Source: Turnera subulata (lineage: Eukaryota > Streptophyta > Magnoliopsida > Malpighiales > Passifloraceae). From it: a stretch of 64,000 nucleotides of DNA. The DNA is taken from NCBI GenBank assembly GCA_028386065.3, contig JAKUCV010002307.1:88662-152661 (forward strand), read 5' to 3'. This document shows, piece by piece, positions 50,745-61,283 of the stretch. How positions within the stretch are numbered: position 1 is the first letter of the stretch; every line of letters begins with the position of its first letter. Both the position numbers and the translations under genes were made by a program. Below the pieces are notes generated by a model that saw only the letters and a list, made by a program, of their open reading frames with translations, searched no databases and was not told the origin of the DNA.

Positions 50745-51611
50745 ACTCCAAACTACCTGGGTAACAGATTAATTCTAGATCTACCCCCAAATTCAGCTCC
50801 ACCACCACCACCTCCCAGCCCACCACCTCCTCCCCAACCTATGACCTCCACCCCCCACCACCCCACTGCACACATCCACGCCACCCTCCCCATCCTCCTG
50901 CCCGCAGCTCTTTGACGAGTTGTACACGGCCTTTTGTTGGTTTTTATTTTGGGCAGTTTGATTGTTGGATACCTGTGATTCAAAATCTTCACTTGCTCTT
51001 GTTTCCAGTTAGAGTTTAATTCACGCTCTCTCTTGGATTTGTTCTATCTATACTTAGTTTTCTTTTAAACTTTGTATTGGATTATTTGGATCTGGTGTTT
51101 GTTTGATTCTTCATGGAGGCTTTAGGCGATGGAGAAGGAGACGGCGACGACGGTGACCCGGATGGTGTGCGTAAACTCACAGCTTTCCCGTGTTTCTGTG
51201 TGTGTTTGCGTTTTTGTCTTTGTTATGCTGGTGCTATTGTGGTTGTTGTTTCTTGCTCTATTGGTTTTTTATTTTTGTATGTTTTTATTTTCGGTATGAA
51301 TAATTGTTCCCAAGCAAATTCGGTCTTCAGGCTCGGCTTGCTTTGGGAATTTGGGAAGCATCAATATGATGTTCTTTATGGATATGAAAATGTCCTCAAT
51401 ACTCTATTCAGGACTATGTATCGAGCGCAACGGTTGCCATCTCAACTGCTTTTGCAGCGTCAACCAGATCACACTGCCCACAGCTCGGGCTTTCTACCAT
51501 GGATTGCAGCATGGATTGTTATATTGTGTACTTTGTTCTTTGTAACTTTTTCGATTATTTTATAATCGTGGTTCTTAATTAATGAAATATTTTTCTGTTG
51601 TTCAAAAAAAA
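50745..51611 (+). mobile_element. Retroposed sequence with poly-A tail and 14-bp target-site duplication
   Basis: ATGCTTCTTTCACA occurs at 50731-50744 and again at 51612-51625. Between them 867 bases end in TTAATGAAATATTTTTCTG, GTTC and a run of A, the signature of LINE-driven retroposition on the plus strand. The 5' part is very Pro-codon rich (CCACCACCACCACCTCCC). A frame at 51113-51565 (150 codons, hydrophobic) lies inside; I cannot identify it. It may be a 5'-truncated or internally deleted LINE, or a processed copy of a cellular transcript. Confidence 0.84.
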
Positions 51612-51625
51612 ATGCTTCTTTCACA

Positions 51626-52842
51626 GAGTCAGGCCCACACTTATGACATATAAGTGACTGTTGTTGAATTTTCTTCACTTTAATTATTTTTGGTAGCTTG
51701 CTTGAGAGACCAAACACTAAACACTAATCCAACTCATGAGTGCAATTAATCAAATCATGTCTTAATTCAATGGTTCCACTGGAACTGTAAATACCAAGCT
51801 GGAGAAGCTGTATCTTTTACGGAGAACCACAGTAACAATTTGAGTAACCAATCTGCTTTCGGGCAGCTCAACTTTGGGGAACAAAAGCCACCAAACCATG
51901 TATGTACACTTCTTATCTAGATTAAAAGGTAGTAATAAATTAAGTTCTTTTTGCTCCCTTTTTTGATTTAACGGGAACAACGTACTGTGATCATTCTTTT
52001 TCTATCTTTATGGAACGGCGTTCTATTTACCTAATCCTAGACTCTTATTTTTCGTTGAACTGATGCCTTTGATAGTTCAACGACTTTGATGTCATCCAAC
52101 TGAGTAGACTAAAACTTGGTTTTCCGCAATCCACAGAAGCATGTTCACAAAATGTATGTACTTTAACTTACCAATCTTTTGGTGCACATAGCTATTTCCG
52201 TCTGCCAAAACTAGGGAGCATAGTTCCTGTCAAGAAACTCTAGACAATTAAATCGTTCTTACTGGTTGGACCAGAGATGAACAGTTAGCCGTTACCGTGG
52301 AGTAAAAATGTAGAATTGTAATGGAACCATTTATTGCATCTGGGAGAGTCATAAAACTGAACCAGAAATAACACAAACGAGATGAGGAATCCCCATGACA
52401 CAAATGCTAAATAGCAGGCCAACAAAGCTACATGGAACTGAAACCCTTTTTGGACACAAAAAAGTACTGAAACCCTGAACATGAAGAGAGGAGAGGATAA
52501 ATTTTATTGCTACCAATATACAAAATTACATGGAGAAAAGATCCTTCTACAACCCTTTGAACAATACAAAGTTATAAAGGTTAGAACTTTGAGCAGTCAA
52601 CCAAAAATTGCTGTGCCTGCTGTTTCTGGAGCGTAAAAGCCACTGAACAGGCTCTTGTTACATATAAATACAGGTGAGAAGAGGGTAATAGAAGCCATCA
52701 TATACCAAAAAATACTTTCCCGTAATCCATGGCATTGGCAGTTAGCAGTGACCTATATACCTCCAAAATCAAGAGACCAGAAACTACCTTTACTTAAGAG
52801 ACTAGTCTACGGATCCCAGGTCCCAAAACAAAACAAAACCCA
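51626..52842. other. Intergenic, no gene seen
   Basis: 1.2 kb between the retroposon and the stop of the Agenet-domain gene, probably holding that gene's 3' UTR. No supported feature. Confidence 0.55.
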
Positions 52843-54157
52843 TCATCTAGACATTACCAGGCTCGCTAGAGGCTGTACCACGGTAGAAGCAAATAGGGAA
52901 TCCCCCATATACTTGCAGTTCTCACGATCAGCTTTCAAACTAGTAGGAATCACAAATCTTTCACAAGGACTGGGGCGATTTTCAGGGACCTTCAGGCCAG
53001 AACCAGCACTAACACGTTTTCTCTTCTTCGATGTTCTCCACCTTAACTGGCTTAGCAAATCATCCTTTGAAAGGTCATGGACCACCCCTAACTGTTTCCC
53101 CTCGTAAGTAACACCAGAGTTCTGAGGGGATTCATTGCATCCAGCATCAGATTTTGCTGCTTTCTCAAAATTGTAATTTGCACCTTGATCCAGTTTGTTC
53201 CCATCCGATTTGACCATGCCTTTCTTCTTCTCGAGGCACGATGGTATAGAGGTCACAATATCTGGCCTTCCCTTAATCTGCGTCCACCCATTTCCCAACC
53301 ATTCGAGCGAAGGTCTCAATTGATCATAGCTAAAGACTGATTCCTGCTTCTCCCCTGAAAATAATTGAAGAACAGAAGATAACACCAATGATTTAGCACA
53401 TCATAGTATTAAAAACACAGTGGAAGACTTATTTCAAGAGTTTGGGGGTTTCCTGACCTGGGAAATAGACATGAATTCTATCTTCAGATTCCTTTTGAAA
53501 AATTACACCTTCACACCAAGTATCTTGCCACCAAGCATCAACAGCAGTCCCAGCATCCGCCACCAACGGCACACAATCGCGCGGACAAGGGCGGATGATA
53601 CCCTTCCCACAAATCCGGAACCCCAATTGATCAGGAGCAGCAACCTTGGAGGCTAAAATCCATTCCTGCAAAATGAAAATTCAAGATTACTTAACTACAA
53701 TGCATAAATATAGCCTCATTTCCCCAACGCTTGATGAATGGTAAAGGAATGGCATGAGAAGGCAGATTGAAAATACCTCTAATTTATTAGCTTCATCAGC
53801 GGCGTCTTTAATATCTTGGTATCTCACCTTCACCTTATCTTTATGCTTCTTAATTATGGAAGCTCTAAACCAACAACCTCTAATTCCACTATCCTGAGAA
53901 AGCACCTCAACGTCAGAGCCAACATGTAGATATTCTCTAGGAATCTGCTTAGCCTCTGTTATGGACAACATGGCTCCTTCTCCTCTTACACTGCCTATCT
54001 CAGTTCCAGTTTTGCAGTTGTTCCAGTTGTTACGCATACAAGTTGGTGTCATCTCCATCGATTCTTTACCACTCGTATCACTATCTTTCAATCTACGAAG
54101 TCTCTTCTTAGGTCTGATTCCATCAGAACCTTTCTCATTCCCATCCCCTTTTGGTCA
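52843..54157 (-). CDS. Agenet-domain chromatin-type protein, 3' part only (at least three exons)
   Basis: Readable exons: about 54157-53777, 53665-53458, 53354-52843. The first begins inside the protein ([19 protein letters not shown]), continues with a tandem-Tudor/Agenet pattern: [39 protein letters not shown] [50 protein letters not shown] and [10 protein letters not shown]. The tail contains [20 protein letters not shown] and [14 protein letters not shown]. The layout resembles plant BAH-plus-Agenet proteins, but no BAH domain is in view. Upstream of about 54157 the same frame meets a stop and then 25S rDNA. Either the gene is truncated there, or the remaining 5' exons lie beyond a transposon-filled intron to the right of the window. 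Confidence 0.75.
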
Positions 54158-54170
54158 AATGTTGTTTACA

Positions 54171-54373
54171 TTGTTGGCTATTCGGTGCACTGCTCGAGCT
54201 ACTCCCGTGGCAAGAGCGGGTCATCGTGTGCCGGCTGGGGAGCGGACTGGGAACGGCTCCCTCGAGGGGCTTTCTCCGTGCGTCGAACAGTCAACTCAGA
54301 ACTGGTACGGACAAGGGGAATCCGACTGTTTAATTAAAACAAAGCATTGCGATGGTCCCTGCGGATGCTCACG

Positions 54374-54407
<34 letters not shown>

Positions 54408-54423
54408 AGTGAAGAAATTCAAC

Positions 54424-54499
<76 letters not shown>
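54171..54499 (+). rRNA. 25S rRNA gene fragment (329 bp, dead copy)
   Basis: Plus-strand match to the conserved large-subunit rRNA core: GAACTGGTACGGACAAGGGG, GTTTAATTAAAACAAAGCAT, CAATGTGATTTCTGCCCAGT, AACCAAGCGCGGGTAAACGG and ACTCTCTTAAGGTAGCCAAA up to TAATTAGTGACGC, where it ends abruptly. The left 110 bases carry several C-to-T and G-to-A differences from what I recall of plant 25S rRNA, while the right 200 bases are nearly unchanged. It is far too short to be functional. Confidence 0.93.
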
Positions 54500-55691
54500 A
54501 AATATAAAACTTATATAAAAAATAAAATGGTAATAAATTTAGTAGAATAACTACCTTTTATTATAAAATTTTATGTGAAAACTATATATATTATATTATG
54601 TATTAAACTAAATAGAATCTATCTGTAAAAAGCAAACAAGTTGAAAGAATAAAGAACTAACATACCTACTTAAAAAATATAATGTCTTATATAAATTGAA
54701 AAATTATTAGTGTAAATTATTGAAAGTGTCAAAGTTATAAAATAAAATTACTGTTAATATAAATAACTAAAAAAATTATTAAAAATCTTATAATTCATGT
54801 AAAGGTAAAAAGAACAATTTAATATATTATTTGTCCTCATATAACAATTTTTTGAGGTTAAAAATTACTACATTATCTTAATAAATACAAATAAATTAAA
54901 TAAATATATAAAAATGGTAAAGAAAGACAAAAAATAAAGGAAAAAGAATTTTTAAGAACTAATTCCCAAGAAAAAAATTTATAAAAAATTTAATTTTAAA
55001 ACAAAGAAACTGATAGAAAACAATTAAAGGGGAAATAATGTTAATAAAGTAATTAGTAACAAATTTATAGTTTACTCAAAGGGAAAAGTTGTTGAAACAT
55101 TATTTAGTAAAATATAATATTCCATAGTAATAACCAAAAACTAATTAATAATTTTACTACTTAGTGAAAAAATAATTAACATTATTATTTATGCTATAAG
55201 TAATAAAAATAAGATAATTAAGAATAATAAAATATAAAGGAAAATTATAAAATTTTTGAAATATGAATGGATATTAAAATTTCCAAAAGGAAAAATATTT
55301 ATTTGTTCCAGTCATTTTGTTTAAAATTTAAATGTATAAATTTTATTTACGTGAATTTTTATATTTTTAATAATATCCAATTTTAGAATTTATTTATATT
55401 TGATATTAATTATTTTAAAATAAGTGAACGAGAAAAATTTGAAATATATGTAAATTAATTAATTAATAATAGAAAAGAATATAATTATTTTATATAAATG
55501 ATGAAGATATCAACAAATAACTTAAAAAAATATTAACAACTATATATAAAAGTTTCTAAAATTAAAAAAGAATTCTCCGCAATAAAATTAAAAAATAAAT
55601 TCTATATGTGAGGAAAAAAATATAAAATAGCAATCCTTGAAAATTATAAGTTTTTTTTAAACATGCTTCTAAAAAAATAGTATTTAATTAT
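54500..55691. other. Extremely AT-rich 1.2-kb block, no genes
   Basis: Starts exactly at the end of the rDNA fragment and ends at the LTR fragment at 55692. Composed almost only of A and T with rare G/C; no open frame of note and no tandem unit that I can define. Origin unknown. Confidence 0.7.
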
Positions 55692-55804
55692 GTAACAGCC
55701 CAAGTAAAAATTTCATTTTTACCGGGTCTGTTTAAGTTAATTTACAGTAATTTACCATTGATTTTAATCTTGGGTAATTAAATTATGGTAAATCGAGCAT
55801 TGGA
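55692..55804 (+). mobile_element. Start of an LTR of the TGTAACAGCCC family, cut by the larger element
   Basis: From TGTAACAGCCCAAGTAAAA to ATTGGA the 113 bases closely match the minus-strand start of the solo LTR at 16656-19446 (there TGTAACAGCCCAGGTAAAA). The match stops exactly where the next element's LTR begins (TGAAACACCC, 55805), so the large element inserted into this LTR. The remainder should reappear beyond 64000. Confidence 0.86.
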
Positions 55805-58800
55805 TGAAACACCCTGACCTAAATTCACCCATCTAACAGTAATTACAGCAAACAGTACCACCACGTGGCCAACATATCATAAAAGCAAGAACACATATTA
55901 ATATATTAATAAAAGGATAAATAGATAATCAAAATCACAATCTCGTCACCTTATGGGGACATCAACATTTGCACTACGGAAGCATCTTCTAGATATTCAG
56001 TAACATTTTATATGCAAGACACAATGCATGCTATTGGATCCGAGTCTTTTCCGAGGTGACGCCACAGCCGCCGGTATGCAAACCTAACCTGCAGGAACTG
56101 TGTGAGGGGTGAGACCAACCACTGTCTCACCGATAAACAAATAAACCGCAGTATACAAGCAACCGCAAATACACCCAAGCCAACACAGAAAGCAATAGAA
56201 GCACAGCAAGCACAAACATAGCATCGGTATCAACTTTCCTGAACTAACTATTCGTCAGACTTCTCATGGTTAAGCTAGTCTCATAAGCTCACCGACACTT
56301 GACGGTAGACTTACCAATTTTATTAAAAGGGCCCTGTCACGTAATAAGTATTGGCCGTGCCTGGTAGCCAGGTTAGCTAACCCCAGGGTACTCCCCGTTA
56401 ATCCATAAATATCACAAATCACAAAGTATCACAATAACCGAGTCCCGCAGTCCTCGGTGGAAGTCCCGCAGTCCTTCATATAACAAATCAACTGAGTCCA
56501 GCAGTCCTCAGTCGGGAGTCCCGCAGTCCTCCCTATCAATCACAAGGCGACTACCATCTGGTCGTACCAATACCTGTCACGTGACAACCTAGATGTCTAG
56601 ATGTTATTACCACCGTTTATTATTATTTCTTATTCCACTTGTCCAACAGTAACTCATCTTACTCACTTTCCCGAGCAGGCTCTAGGCCTCACAGCTCCTC
56701 TGGGAATTCAATCACAATAATACAATATCGGGTCACTGTCACTATTAACTCAAATATCTCGTATCCCGTATGAACATCACAATATTCACATCAACATCAC
56801 AAGGTTCAATAATCAAACACAGTAGTCAACAAACACATAACAATAATCACAACAGTGGCCAGCAATAACATGATAAGCACGGCAAGAAAACATATAAATA
56901 ACTTTCAAACAAACAACCGGGGTATCACGGGCAGCATACCGAAGTTTATAAATTTATATCCTCACCTGATATTCCTTAGAAACTGGTGTAAGATATCACA
57001 TCGTCATTCTCGTTCCTATAATTGTAACAGCATAATTATTTATAGTGCATAACAAAAATGATATGCGTAATAATTATTAATTGGCTAGTTCTGCACCAGT
57101 CTATTGTTGTCATCACAATTGGTTCCCATGAAGTTATGTAATCATTATAAGCAAGTGGAAGTATGGCTGCCTTTGTAACTGATGTTATGATTATACAATT
57201 TAACATGGTATAGGAATGGTTATACTCATAGTATGTATATATATATAGTGCCGTTTATTAACCGTCCTCATCTTATTTTGTCAGAATATGACCTTGTCAA
57301 TTTGATTAATCCCTTGCTTAAGATAATCAAATTATTAACCCGATGAGCCGTTAGTAAAGTAATTAGTTATACTATTTGATTTATTCATCAATTTATTAAA
57401 CTACAAATAGAATTATTAATTGTATTATCAACCGTAATAGTATTGGTATTACCATATTGGAAGCACAATCAAAACCTGGTCATGGTTTCAAATTTAAGAA
57501 ATCATTATCCCTTTTAGCCGCAATTCAACTTATCCAGATTATTTAGTTGATTAAACCGTTAAACTTGTCGAGCTTAATTAATCATATAGTACACTCATTA
57601 TTCGTTTTAATAGCTGAAGTCAATTTATTAATCCAATTATCAAACCATTACTCAAATTAATCCAGGTTGTTACCAAGCTGTTCTTTATGCACAATGATCC
57701 AGGATGCTAAGTCCAAAACAACTCAACAGGCCCATGAAGCAACTCACGTTGCCCAAGCCTGAGAAGAAGCAGTGCCGTTTCCTTACCCAAGGCGTCGTCT
57801 TCTCCAAAACGCAATTTGGGGTTGCCTTGGCCATTACCACCTTGAGTCTTATCCACCATCAATCACATAGTTGCAACCTTGCAATTACCTCTGGGCAGTG
57901 ACGATTTACCAGTCCCAAACACAAACAACAACAACACGCCCCGGCGGCAGGTGGCTCGCTTCAGCTTGCTTCGTCCGGACGGTGGGATGGCGAGAGGGGC
58001 AGAGGTCGCGGCTGCTGGTGCTGGTTGGGCGCGACGGCGGCGAGGGCGTGGAGGAGGAGAAGAGGAGAAGGCAGAGGAGGTGTGAAGCAAGAGGGGAAGA
58101 GGAAGAAGGAAAGGAAGGGGAAGGGCTGGGTTCGGCCGGTGGTGCCTAGGAGGAGAAGAAGAGAAGAGAAAGTGGAGGAAGAAGACATGGTGTCGGTGAC
58201 TGGTGGCAGAGAAGGCGGAAGGGAAAAGAGGAGGGAAGAGGGAGGAAGGATGTGGAAGAGATAGTGATTGAGGGAAGAAATAATTGATGCAGATGATTAT
58301 GTGGGGAGAAGAAGATAAGGAAAAAGAAAAATAAAGGAGGAGACAAGAGGAGTGGCCGGCAGGAGAAAAATCAGGGGGACAAGGGAAGGTGGGAGGAAAA
58401 GGAAAAAGAAAAAGAAGAAAATAAAAATCTATCAATCATTGCTGGATAGTGTTGGAAAAAAATCTGACTTTGTAAAAGACTAATATACCCTTCCAGTTCC
58501 TCTTGGGCTTCAAATTATCCCAGGGGTATAATCGTCTTTCCGAAATTCGTCCCGGTTCCGAAATTACAACTTAGGCTCGGAAAATCCGATTAACTCTCCT
58601 GAGCATTGTCCAAGTCTCGGAATTGAAAACCGAGGTTCGGATAGCTGTATAAAATTCCGGTAATCTGAGATAATCCTTGGAATTAATTTCTGAGGCTCGG
58701 TTGTCGATGGGGAATACTTTAGAGCGTCCATATTACCAAGGGTCGGTTTCGAAGTTTGATTATTCCCAGTAAAACTCTCGGATGATTCATGTTTAACAGT

Positions 58801-58875
58801 AATAAAACTTTATTATCCACCGTAAAAGTCAAACGACTCGGTAAAATTTACAAAAATTTTACCCGGGTCGTTATA
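55805..58875 (-). repeat. Left (3') LTR of the large element
   Basis: 3071 bases. On the minus strand it starts TATAACGACCCGGG (a TG start mutated to TA, inferred) and ends CAGGGTGTTTCA. It contains a GTCCCGCAGTCCT short tandem repeat (about 56440-56545) and a strongly purine-rich GA tract (about 58030-58430). A 190-codon minus-strand frame (57863-58435) is just the pyrimidine complement of that tract. Confidence 0.86.
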
Positions 58876-59040
58876 GTCTACCCTCCTTAAAAGAATTTCG
58901 TCCTCGAAATTCCTTCTTATCCGTGGGTCCTACCACGATAAGCTTCTGGCACACTCCGCCAGGTGTCCAAGTCAACATGAGATACCGCTTATACCCTTAA
59001 GCGACATCTCATCCGCTTATAAATACCAAACCTCATAGCT

Positions 59041-59437
59041 GAGACACTCACTCTCAGCCAAGGACTCTCCACTCCGTTCTCGAACGACCTCAGACTCTGA
59101 GAACAACAGCTACATCAGCGGCAAAGCCTTTCCGACAAGCTCTGATGAGGAGCCTCCGAAGAAATGCTTCAAGACGAACATCGTCAGCCTGAAGGAGCAC
59201 ATGGTCGTTTCCCCAAAATGACGGAAGAAACGTGCCGGCAAGAAGGCTGAAGACAAGAAAGGGAAGGCAGTAGCTGAGAGCAGCACTCCGCAACAGAAGC
59301 TGACGCAACTGAACTTCTCGCTGAAGAAGATCAGCTCAGCGGTGGCGCAAATCGAACTGGCGTGTGCGGAGCTGTTCCCACACTTGAGGAACGTTCAACA
59401 GCTTGTAAAAGACTTAGAGAAGCAAGTAACTCAGTAG
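59041..59437 (+). pseudogene. Antisense frame A inside the large element: basic, coiled-coil-like, one internal stop
   Basis: Plus strand, opposite to the element. Reads SENNSYISGKAFPTSSDEE, KCFKTNIVSLKEHMVVSPK, a TGA near 59218, then KKRAGKKAEDKKGKAVAESS and LNFSLKKISSAVAQIELACA to LVKDLEKQVTQ. The second half has heptad-like hydrophobic spacing. No ATG near its start. A TATA-like motif (TTATAAATACC) lies at about 59018, and AATAAA signals follow near 59473. I do not recognise a family. Confidence 0.45.
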
Positions 59438-60317
59438 AGTACTTCTTCTCCTGTTGTAAAACTATTATGAATAAATAAAATAAGTTTTCTTTTAAAATAA
59501 AACTCTTGTTCAATTGTGAAAACGCATGCCAATAGAAAAATTTAAAACATCACAACACAAAACAAAAACCATCAATAAGAGTATAAAATCAAATATAAAT
59601 AAATTTAAAATTAAATCTCATGTAACAAAACCAAAATATAAAGAAGTTAAAACATAAATATTTCATGATCGGTGCCCCAATCGGTCCTAAGCATTCTCGA
59701 TCCCGAGAAACGCAACGTTCACAGCTAACGGTGGCGTCGATTCCCTCTTGAAAAAAAACGTCCGTTAACTCGCACGGTGACGATCACGAGAGCGTCCTGT
59801 GTCCCTCGTAAGAAACGCTACCCACTTGTTCACAATTTCCGCATAAGCCAAAAACGTCTGTCTTGTCTCGTATCTCTCCACGATGTCCGAACAGCTGCAA
59901 GCGTGTCGCACATGCTCTCTACTCGAGGTCTGGTCCCATCTGTCTAGTCTCAACGGTCACGGATGCAAGTGATAAAAGATGCAAGAAAAATATAGAAAGG
60001 CCATAAAAGAAAGGACAAGGTAGCCAGAGTGAAAGAAAATCAAGAGGTGGAAAAAGGCTGAAAAACTCTGGCGTGACAATCCGAAAAATGCGTAAAGAAA
60101 CAGAGCATTAAATATAGCAACGGTAAAATTCAAAAAGCAAAATCTTTAAAATCAAAAACGGTAATCACGCTCCCCATAAGAGTATAAAAGAAGGAGCGGT
60201 GATGTGTAAATCATCAAAAGTGTTTTAAAAGCAACAAAACGCTCAAGCATAGAAAATACCACGGTCATAAAACAAAACCCCACGCGTTCAGTAAAAACTC
60301 AAAATCTCCCAGTCAAA

Positions 60318-60674
60318 ATGCCTGCTCCATCATCCGTCTTCTTCGTCGAAGGGGCCAACCTTGGCAGAAGGAACCGTCTGGCGTACGGCATGATCAACCA
60401 GCTCGGCAGAATGCCGCGTCTAGTCTTCGTCGACGAACTCTACTCGTCGCGATTCTTCATCACTCCCATGGAAGAGACCTTCTTCCTGGAGGATCACGGC
60501 ACTCTGAGGACATCTTACTACGGATCGGCAAACTCCGTGATGTTCTTCATCTCGGAGAGGCTACAGGAGTTCAACCTGGAGTCCACTTGCCAATCTGTGG
60601 AGCAAGGTGCCTACTACCAGCTCGCGATGACGGCCCAAAGCATGCCCAGAATGACTCGACTACCTCCAACCTAG
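60318..60674 (+). CDS. Antisense frame C inside the large element: 118-residue unknown protein
   Basis: Plus-strand frame from ATG (MPAPSSVFFVEGANLGRRN) to TAG, with balanced composition unlike noise (MINQLGRMPRLVFVDELYSS, EETFFLEDHGTLRTSYYGSA). A TATA-like box (GTATAAAAGAAGG) is at about 60182. No signal peptide or membrane segment. Family unknown. It ends 18 bases before the ATG of the next frame, and the two may once have been one ORF. Confidence 0.5.
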   Translation: MPAPSSVFFVEGANLGRRNRLAYGMINQLGRMPRLVFVDELYSSRFFITPMEETFFLEDHGTLRTSYYGSANSVMFFISERLQEFNLESTCQSVEQGAYYQLAMTAQSMPRMTRLPPT

Positions 60675-60692
60675 CCAAAGGCACGTCTTCTG

Positions 60693-60977
60693 GTGTGGAA
60701 CTGCAGAGGAGTTGCAAGACGTGGTCAAGAGTTCTCACGTACGCTGAGGGACCTGAAGAACCAATATAAACTCAACATGGTTCTTCTGACGGAGACACAG
60801 TGGCAACCACGGGATGATCACGGTCTCATCCCACTCCGATTCCCTCAAGCAAACCGGTTCGAGATTCCTGGCCAGCACGACAGAGGCGGCATGTGGTTCT
60901 CTTGGAGCGACAGAGTCACGGTCAACATCAATAGTGACCCAAACAGTTTCCGTGTCAACGTCATTCCGAATCGTTAA
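60693..60977 (+). CDS. Antisense frame D inside the large element: LINE-type endonuclease N-terminus (94 residues)
   Basis: Reads MWNCRGVARRGQEFSRTLRD, LKNQYKLNMVLLTETQWQP and GGMWFSWSDRVTVNINSD. The order WNCRG, then I/V-LTET, then GG-x-W-x-W is that of the first third of endonuclease/exonuclease/phosphatase domains in plant L1-type LINE ORF2. The catalytic His/Asp residues of the later part are absent because the frame stops at 60977. It could be a relic of a LINE insertion or a domain captured by the element. No enzyme activity is expected from this fragment alone. Confidence 0.55.
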   Translation: MWNCRGVARRGQEFSRTLRDLKNQYKLNMVLLTETQWQPRDDHGLIPLRFPQANRFEIPGQHDRGGMWFSWSDRVTVNINSDPNSFRVNVIPNR

Positions 60978-61283
60978 ATGTATTTTTATTTTTATAAAAT
61001 ATCAAAAGTCAATGTAATATTTCCCTTTTTATAAAATATCAATGTAATATTTCTGTTTGTACTCAAAATATTAGCAATATTAATAATATTTATGTTTCTG
61101 CTTATTTATGGCATCATTTACCTCATATGTGTATGTTCTTCGACAGCTGGCGTCCCTTGACCGGATCCATAATGCACTAACTAAATGATATAAATGCAAA
61201 ATGATAAGCATATGGAGCGAGCTATGCACAACAAACAAGCAAAACAATCACCCAAGGACCTACAGCCCGCTCCGCTACCAAAA

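Noticed and set aside
51113..51565. Possible small membrane-protein gene
   Set aside because: Inside the retroposon, no recognisable family, and the hydrophobic stretch is T-rich DNA. Kept only as part of that element.
53961..54449. 162-codon plus-strand frame across the Agenet/rDNA joint
   Set aside because: Half is antisense to the Agenet exon and half is 25S rDNA; no protein meaning.
54171..54499. R2-type retrotransposon target evidence
   Set aside because: The fragment contains the R2 target CTCTTAAGGTAGC uninterrupted, and no R2-like sequence follows. The 3' break lies further on.
57863..58435. 190-codon minus-strand frame, repeated at 63425-63895
   Set aside because: It is the complement of the purine tract in the LTR; low complexity (Ser/Pro/Leu/Phe), and indels between the two LTR copies shift the frame.
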